DNA from: Phycisphaerae bacterium
GTDB taxonomy: Bacteria > Planctomycetota > Phycisphaerae > JAJVII01
Direction of reading: 5' to 3'
Assembly (NCBI GenBank): GCA_022072085.1
Contig: JAJVII010000009.1
Location: forward strand, 17,636-81,635
DNA length: 64,000 bases
In this document: positions 59,733 to 64,000 of the stretch, piece by piece
How the letters are laid out: the number at the start of each line of letters is the position of its first letter
Numbering within the stretch: the stretch's first letter is position 1
Program-made: the position numbers and the translations under genes
The notes under the pieces: model-generated
Databases searched by the model: none
What the model saw: the letters and a program-made list of their open reading frames with translations, nothing else
What the model was told of the DNA's origin: nothing

Positions 59733-62012
59733 TCACCGCCTAAGCAGGTCATCCTGCGTGTATCGCTTCCTCTGCCGGGCGGGAGCAATCTCCCCGGCCA
59801 TCTTCACACCGCACATGCTGGCGGCCGCCGCGCAGCCGACCAGGCAGTCGAACCAGTGGTTGTCCGGCCGGGTCGGCAGGGGCGTCCACTCCCGCACCAG
59901 GCCCGCCGGCCCCTTGACCTCGACCCACTTCTCCGACCGGGCGACGTGCTCGGCCAGCAATTCGTGAACGCGGTTGTCCTTGCCCGGCCGTCCGAAGACG
60001 CTCAGGCACCCTCGGTCGCCGGTCGAAGTCGCGAACCCGTCGTGGACGAATCGCTTCCAGTAGTTCACGTCCACCAGCACATGGGCGAACTGGCCGGTGT
60101 GCCGGACGTTGGGGACATACCAGTAGTGGCCGATGATCTCTCCCGGCTTGCGGGAGTACTCGGCGATTGGCTTGCGCGAGGCGCGGATGCCCACGCCCTT
60201 GGAAAGCATCATCGCCGACCCGCCGACTCGCCGCTGCACGTCGGCCACGATCCCCGGCTTGTAGCCCATGTCCACGAACAGCCGGTCGATCTTCATCAGG
60301 CTCCCCGCCCGGTTCCATTCACGGGCCAGGAAGGCGGAGACGAGCTGCTCCAGCCCCGCGTGGATCGCCCCATCGACACCCGCGCCAGGGTACTCACGGC
60401 CGAGCGGCCGGGGCGCATCAGACAGCGTGAAAATCGACCGGCGCTGCTCCGGGAACGTGCCGTAGTCAATCACGCAGCCGGTAAACGTTTCTTCCCACGC
60501 GCAGACTGCATAGAACAGCAGCCGGTCGTGGACGTCGATGAACATGGTCAGCCGTGTGGCCGCCGGCGGCACTTCGCCGCGCTTGTAGCCGTTCACCTTC
60601 TCCATCACCTGGTCAACGGTGAGTGCCTGGTCGCTGGTCTGCACCTGGGCGGGCTCGTTCTGGCATTCGGCGGGGAACTGCTCGCGCATTCGTAGCCGAA
60701 GGTTTACGGCGTTCTGGATTGCGGATATCTCGCCAGCCTTGGTGTCGACGCGGGCCGGCCAGGCGATCACCGCCCCAGCGTCCATCTTCGTCCGGTTGGC
60801 GGCATAGAACTGCGTTGCCGCCTTGGACCCGCTCGTCCTTCTGATCTCCGCATACTGGTCCCACATCTTCTCCTCCTTCGGCCATGAATGAACAAGCTTC
60901 GTCCGCTCGCTGTCCCACTCGGGGGACTTCTCGCGATCCAGCAGCGTGTCGGCCAAGTCGCTCTCGTACATCACCGTGCAGGTGCATAGCGCCGAGATGG
61001 TCTCGCCCGGGCCGGCCATGCCCATGACGTCGCCGTTGAGCAGTTCCAGCCGCTTGCGGGTCTGGTCGGACGACCGGGCGGACTCGCGCGTCTGGGGGTC
61101 GTCCAGCAGCACCAGCGAGGGGCGGATGATCGAGCCGTCGGCCCGCGTGTGCTGCTGGCCGCGGATGTTGGAGTCCAGGCTGGTCGTCGTGATGATCGAT
61201 CCGCACGACGGGCTCATCTCCATAGCCGCCTCGCGCAGGGCAGCCGGCAGGTCTTCGCCCTCGATGGTCGGGAACACCAGCTTGTCCTGGCCCCACAGCA
61301 CGTGCGTCAGCCGGCCGCGGCAATGCTGCTGGAGTTGGCGCTTCGACGAATTCTCCAGCGACCGCAGCGGGTAGATCGCCTCGGCGAAGTCGGCCAGCAG
61401 CAGCGGGTTCTCCAGGACGTGCTTCTTGATGGGAATGAGCAGCTCCTTCGCCCGCTCGTCGGTCGCCCCGATCAGACAGACGAACGGGCGGAAGCCATAT
61501 AGGACCGCCCACAGCGCGGCGCACCTGGCCAACGTCGTCTTGCCGCTGCCTCTGGGCATGGCGAAGGCGAACAGGCCGCCTTCACGGACCGCCTTCTCGA
61601 TCTTGCCGATCACACGCAGGTGGTCATCGGACCATGCCCGGTGGAACGCGACGGGGAAGTAGACCTCGCAGAACCGCCGGAACGACCGTTCGCACTCCTG
61701 CCGGCGGAGAAAGTTCTCGATCTCCGGGACGGGATAGATGTCCTGGGTCGCCTTGGTCGCCGCCCGGTTCTTCTCGGCTTGGCGACGGCGGGCCTCCAGG
61801 TAATCCACCTTCGGCTGGCGCGGCCTTTCCATCTCGCCGATCAGCCAACGGACATAGCGCACCAGGTGGATATGCTGGCCGTCGCCGAAGCGGAACGCCC
61901 CGGCGTCCATCTGCCGGCGCAGGCGGGGTCGGGTCAGCACGACGCCCAACGGCGTGGCGTTGACCACCTGGAGCAGTTCGCTCTGGCTCAGCTTGGTCAG
62001 GTCAATCGGCAT
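59733..62012 (-). CDS. Terminase large subunit (GpA type)
   Basis: 759 residues. ATPase motor: Walker A MPRGSGKTTLA (around residue 150), Walker B PSLVLLDDPQT. A nuclease domain at the C-terminal half has FIDVHDRLLFYAVCAWEETF and a late Asp region (DRLFVDMGYKPGIVADVQRR). It cuts and packages DNA at the portal. It overlaps the small terminase stop by 11 bp. Confidence 0.92.
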   Translation of the reverse strand: MPIDLTKLSQSELLQVVNATPLGVVLTRPRLRRQMDAGAFRFGDGQHIHLVRYVRWLIGEMERPRQPKVDYLEARRRQAEKNRAATKATQDIYPVPEIENFLRRQECERSFRRFCEVYFPVAFHRAWSDDHLRVIGKIEKAVREGGLFAFAMPRGSGKTTLARCAALWAVLYGFRPFVCLIGATDERAKELLIPIKKHVLENPLLLADFAEAIYPLRSLENSSKRQLQQHCRGRLTHVLWGQDKLVFPTIEGEDLPAALREAAMEMSPSCGSIITTTSLDSNIRGQQHTRADGSIIRPSLVLLDDPQTRESARSSDQTRKRLELLNGDVMGMAGPGETISALCTCTVMYESDLADTLLDREKSPEWDSERTKLVHSWPKEEKMWDQYAEIRRTSGSKAATQFYAANRTKMDAGAVIAWPARVDTKAGEISAIQNAVNLRLRMREQFPAECQNEPAQVQTSDQALTVDQVMEKVNGYKRGEVPPAATRLTMFIDVHDRLLFYAVCAWEETFTGCVIDYGTFPEQRRSIFTLSDAPRPLGREYPGAGVDGAIHAGLEQLVSAFLAREWNRAGSLMKIDRLFVDMGYKPGIVADVQRRVGGSAMMLSKGVGIRASRKPIAEYSRKPGEIIGHYWYVPNVRHTGQFAHVLVDVNYWKRFVHDGFATSTGDRGCLSVFGRPGKDNRVHELLAEHVARSEKWVEVKGPAGLVREWTPLPTRPDNHWFDCLVGCAAAASMCGVKMAGEIAPARQRKRYTQDDLLRR

Positions 62013-62229
62013 CGAGGGCCTTCAGCTCCCGGTTCAACCATGCGGCGTAAAGGACCAGATTGATCGTGCCATCTGCGGCGGTCGGGGCGCCGGCGGCCAC
62101 ATGGTCGCGGATGGTCTGCTCGGTCACGCCCAACATCCGGGCGGCCTGGGCCACGGCCAGCGCTGCCGGATTGAGCGGCCCGCCCGCGGCCGGGCCGGCG
62201 GCCACAGTCGCCCCAGTTTCACTTTCCAT
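62002..62229 (-). CDS. Small terminase-like HTH protein
   Basis: 75 residues from the ATG at 62229. It contains a helix-turn-helix (ALAVAQAARMLGVTEQTIRD) and overlaps the large terminase start. Its place and size fit a minimal terminase small subunit that recognises the pac site. Confidence 0.65.
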   Translation of the reverse strand: MESETGATVAAGPAAGGPLNPAALAVAQAARMLGVTEQTIRDHVAAGAPTAADGTINLVLYAAWLNRELKALDAD

Positions 62230-62273
62230 ATCGCACCTCATAGCCCCGACACGCCCGGCCAAAGAATCTCGGA

Positions 62274-62287
62274 ATTCCGGCCGGAAT
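62274..62287. promoter_or_regulatory. Palindrome in the divergent promoter region
   Basis: ATTCCGGCCGGAAT is a perfect 14-bp palindrome in the 121-bp gap between the minus-strand terminase genes and the plus-strand genes. A near copy is at 62657. A dimeric regulator could bind both. Confidence 0.5.
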
Positions 62288-62350
62288 CATGGCCAGTTCC
62301 CTTGCTTGCTGCCCCCCGCATGGCAAGTCATGGGCTGAAAGGAGCAGCAC

Positions 62351-62626
62351 ATGGTTGCCAACAACGCCAAGACCGGAAGCTGGACGACGCTCGCTGAACA
62401 ACGTCGCCAGGAGAGCCGAAACCTGACGCTGGCCCGATGCGGGATGAACGACGACCTGGCCCCGGACCTGCACGTGGCCGACCGGGCCATCCGGGTCGAA
62501 GCCTACCGCCACCAGGTCGAGGCGGCCGGGCGGATTACCGAATGGCTGCCCGCCCAGGCCACCCAACGCGACCGGGGCCGGATGGCCAGGAAGGGCGTCC
62601 AGTATCGCTGGTTCTCCACGCGATGA
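62351..62626 (+). CDS. Small phage protein, unknown
   Basis: 91 residues, starts MVANNAKTGSWTTLAEQRRQ with an AAAGGAG-like site nine bases upstream. Charged and helical, no domain recognised. First gene of the plus-strand run. Confidence 0.6.
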   Translation: MVANNAKTGSWTTLAEQRRQESRNLTLARCGMNDDLAPDLHVADRAIRVEAYRHQVEAAGRITEWLPAQATQRDRGRMARKGVQYRWFSTR

Positions 62627-62656
62627 CCGGGCCGGCCGGCGGGCAGGAATTCTTGG

Positions 62657-62672
62657 AATCCCGGCCGGAATT
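62657..62672. promoter_or_regulatory. Second palindrome-like element
   Basis: AATCCCGGCCGGAATT matches the 62274 palindrome at all but one pair. It lies 75 bp upstream of the 62747 gene and is preceded by another GGAATTC-like half (62646). Confidence 0.45.
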
Positions 62673-62746
62673 AAGTGGATGTCGGATGGTTTCGACGGCT
62701 TGATGTGTCCCCGAACATAAGACTCGCCAACGAGGAGAACGATGCG

Positions 62747-62950
62747 ATGAAGACCACGAAGATCAACGCGAACGACGCCGCGATCAGGAAGACCCTTGGC
62801 GGCCGGCGAATTGACCGGGTGAGTTGGAAGACCCTGGCCCGCGTCTACTACGCCGCCAAGCCCGGCAGCACTATCCGCAAGGCGATCAACGCCGAGGCCC
62901 GCAGGTGCGGCTACACGCCCAGCACCATCCTGGCCCTGCACGCCGAGTGA
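62747..62950 (+). CDS. Small phage protein, unknown
   Basis: 67 residues from the ATG at 62747. Basic (MKTTKINANDAAIRKTLGGR), helical, with AEARRCGYTPSTILALHAE at the end. No domain recognised. Confidence 0.6.
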   Translation: MKTTKINANDAAIRKTLGGRRIDRVSWKTLARVYYAAKPGSTIRKAINAEARRCGYTPSTILALHAE

Positions 62951-62974
62951 AACATCAACCCCACGGAGACGACC

Positions 62975-63253
62975 ATGAAGATCACGCGAATCGACATCGA
63001 GGGACGAACCGGCAAGGCGACCGTCTTCCGCAGCGGAACGGAGATCCTGATCAACATCGCCCGCCGCACCGAGGCTGGCGACACGACCATTCGCCGCGGC
63101 ATCGGCCGCAACGACTCCTGGGTCGTCAGCGCCATCAGCCATTGGGAACAGAACGACGCCGCCCGTAAGTTGCAGCGGGCGCTGGATGGCCAGATCGGCA
63201 CCGCCGGCGATGTGGCCGACTACCAGCGCGTCATCGAGACATTCGCCGATTGA
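62975..63253 (+). CDS. Small phage protein, unknown
   Basis: 92 residues, starts MKITRIDIEGRTGKATVFRS; beta then helical pattern (FRSGTEILINIARRTEAGDT, WEQNDAARKLQRALDGQIGT). No domain recognised. Co-directional and 24 bp from the previous gene. Confidence 0.65.
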   Translation: MKITRIDIEGRTGKATVFRSGTEILINIARRTEAGDTTIRRGIGRNDSWVVSAISHWEQNDAARKLQRALDGQIGTAGDVADYQRVIETFAD

Positions 63254-63277
63254 TCCACGAACCACGAGGAGACTGCC

Positions 63278-63499
63278 GTGAGCAACACGAAGACAACCAA
63301 CCCGATGAACGCCGCCTACGACGCGATGGTCGCGAAGATGACCACGCTCGGCCAGGACCTGATCGACCACGCGGCGGCCCTGAAACTCGCCCGCGAATCG
63401 GGCATGGCCATCGACGGCAAGGACGTCCGGGCCATGCACGCCAAGATGACCAAGCTGGCCGCGGCGGTGTCCGCCGCGACCGCCAACCCGTGGCGATAG
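63278..63499 (+). CDS. Small phage protein, unknown
   Basis: 73 residues, helical and Ala/Lys-rich (AYDAMVAKMTTLGQDLIDHA, MHAKMTKLAAAVSAATANPW). No domain recognised. Confidence 0.6.
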   Translation: MSNTKTTNPMNAAYDAMVAKMTTLGQDLIDHAAALKLARESGMAIDGKDVRAMHAKMTKLAAAVSAATANPWR

Positions 63500-63523
63500 A
63501 CCACCAACCTCAAGGAGCACGAA

Positions 63524-64000
63524 ATGACCACGAACCGAAGCAAACGCGAGAAGCCCTTGACCATTGAGCAGGCCAACAAGATGGCCGCCGGCCACGCCGA
63601 GGTTTCGGTCGATCCGATCGACGCGACCTTGTGGAGGGTCGAGGGGGACGGCTGGACCGAGACGCACGAGCCGATGGGCCGGGCGGCGTTCGCCCGGCTG
63701 CTGGCCGACAAGTGCCTGTCGCACGACGGCAGCGGCTGCGGCGAGGGCAGCCGGGCCAAGGCACAGGTGGAGCGCGAGGCTGCCCAGATCAAGACCTACG
63801 CCGCCAAGACGCCTGGCGGCCGGACGATTCGCTGCACCGTGCCCGAAGACCCAACGCCCGACGAGGTCCTGTTTGACGCCATCAAGGACAACTTCAGCCC
63901 CGAGGCGGTCGCCGCGATGGCCGCCTACCTCCAGGCCGCCAACACCAAGAACCGCCGCGTGAACCAGCAACTGACCTGGTTCGCCGGCGAACTCGTCAAG
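63524..64000 (+). CDS. Phage protein, runs off the right edge
   Basis: 159 codons open to the window end from the ATG at 63524 (MTTNRSKREKPLTIEQANKM). It is helical, charged (EPMGRAAFARLLADKCLSHD, AIKDNFSPEAVAAMAAYLQA). No domain recognised; an early-gene context is likely. The frame matches the other plus-strand genes in spacing and codon bias. Confidence 0.65.
   Translation, partial: MTTNRSKREKPLTIEQANKMAAGHAEVSVDPIDATLWRVEGDGWTETHEPMGRAAFARLLADKCLSHDGSGCGEGSRAKAQVEREAAQIKTYAAKTPGGRTIRCTVPEDPTPDEVLFDAIKDNFSPEAVAAMAAYLQAANTKNRRVNQQLTWFAGELVK

Larger units (their letters stand above)
41141..64000. mobile_element. Siphovirus-like prophage (right end outside window)
   Basis: A continuous set of terminase, portal, protease-capsid, head-tail connector, tail tube, frameshifted chaperone, tape measure and distal tail genes in siphovirus order, all late genes on the minus strand. 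The plus strand carries cargo genes at 51922 and 58146-59521 and small early-type genes from 62351. No integrase, repressor, lysin or att repeat is found in the window. The left end is near 41.1 kb. Confidence 0.9.

Noticed and set aside
62219..63970. Open frame of about 580 codons on the minus strand
   Set aside because: Antisense to five small plus-strand genes, each with its own start and ribosome-binding context; composition is that of a shadow.
1..64000. CRISPR arrays
   Set aside because: No regularly spaced repeats of 25-40 bp were seen on reading; the repeats found are isolated pairs.

Overview
The window is a GC-rich bacterial sequence, probably from a metagenome. It is densely packed with co-directional genes on the minus strand. 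Several traits fit a Planctomycetota-type (Phycisphaerae-like) bacterium: a pyruvoyl arginine decarboxylase with deoxyhypusine-synthase-like and homospermidine synthase genes, many TIM-barrel sugar isomerase paralogues, small CxxC proteins and a DUF6448 protein. That assignment is inference; there is no rRNA or other taxonomic marker.

Region 1 (1-11077) is a co-directional minus-strand cluster read from a small unknown gene at 11077 down to the left edge. It holds a WYL regulator, a YbjN-like protein, a HIRAN protein, an ARPP-1-type protein, a small helical protein, an SMC/RecN-like ATPase, a HEAT-repeat histidine kinase, a receiver-domain protein, a GHKL (MORC/Hsp90-like) ATPase and the start of an Mrr-type nuclease. 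The last gene is cut by the window edge. Several genes overlap by a few bases, two identical hairpin repeats lie between genes, and a tRNA-3'-end-like sequence (11190-11241) marks the upstream side. I read this as a mobile stress or defence island and as the best candidate for an undescribed system.

Region 2 (11078-21417) is a nitric-oxide and oxygen detoxification block: flavodiiron protein, RIC/ScdA iron-centre repair protein, rubredoxin and quinol-type NO reductase. Between them lie an ABC/FtsX/HlyD exporter, a His-rich DUF6448 protein and a TetR regulator.

Region 3 (21655-23955) is a decayed phage tail fragment, closely related to the resident prophage, fused against a truncated acetate kinase. 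An intact TRIC-type channel gene follows.

Region 4 (24169-29590) is a polyamine operon running from arginine to agmatine, putrescine and homospermidine. It starts with a CBM48 protein and ends with two small proteins. Region 5 (29927-40802) has TIM-barrel isomerase paralogues and a glucosamine-6-phosphate deaminase. It also has a Cys-rich small protein, an NtrC-type two-component pair, a CPA-type cation/proton antiporter and a universal-stress/PTS-EIIA fusion.

Region 6 (41141 to the right edge) is a siphovirus-like prophage. The late genes run on the minus strand from small and large terminase through an NrdR-like zinc ribbon, a tRNA(CAU), a gpW-like protein, portal, fused protease-capsid, connectors, tail tube, frameshifted tail chaperones, a lipoprotein/membrane cassette, tape measure and a distal tail protein. 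Plus-strand cargo genes (a beta-helix lipoprotein and a C2H2 zinc-finger plus nuclease pair) sit inside it. Small plus-strand genes lie at the right end. No integrase, repressor or lysin is in the window, so the prophage continues to the right.
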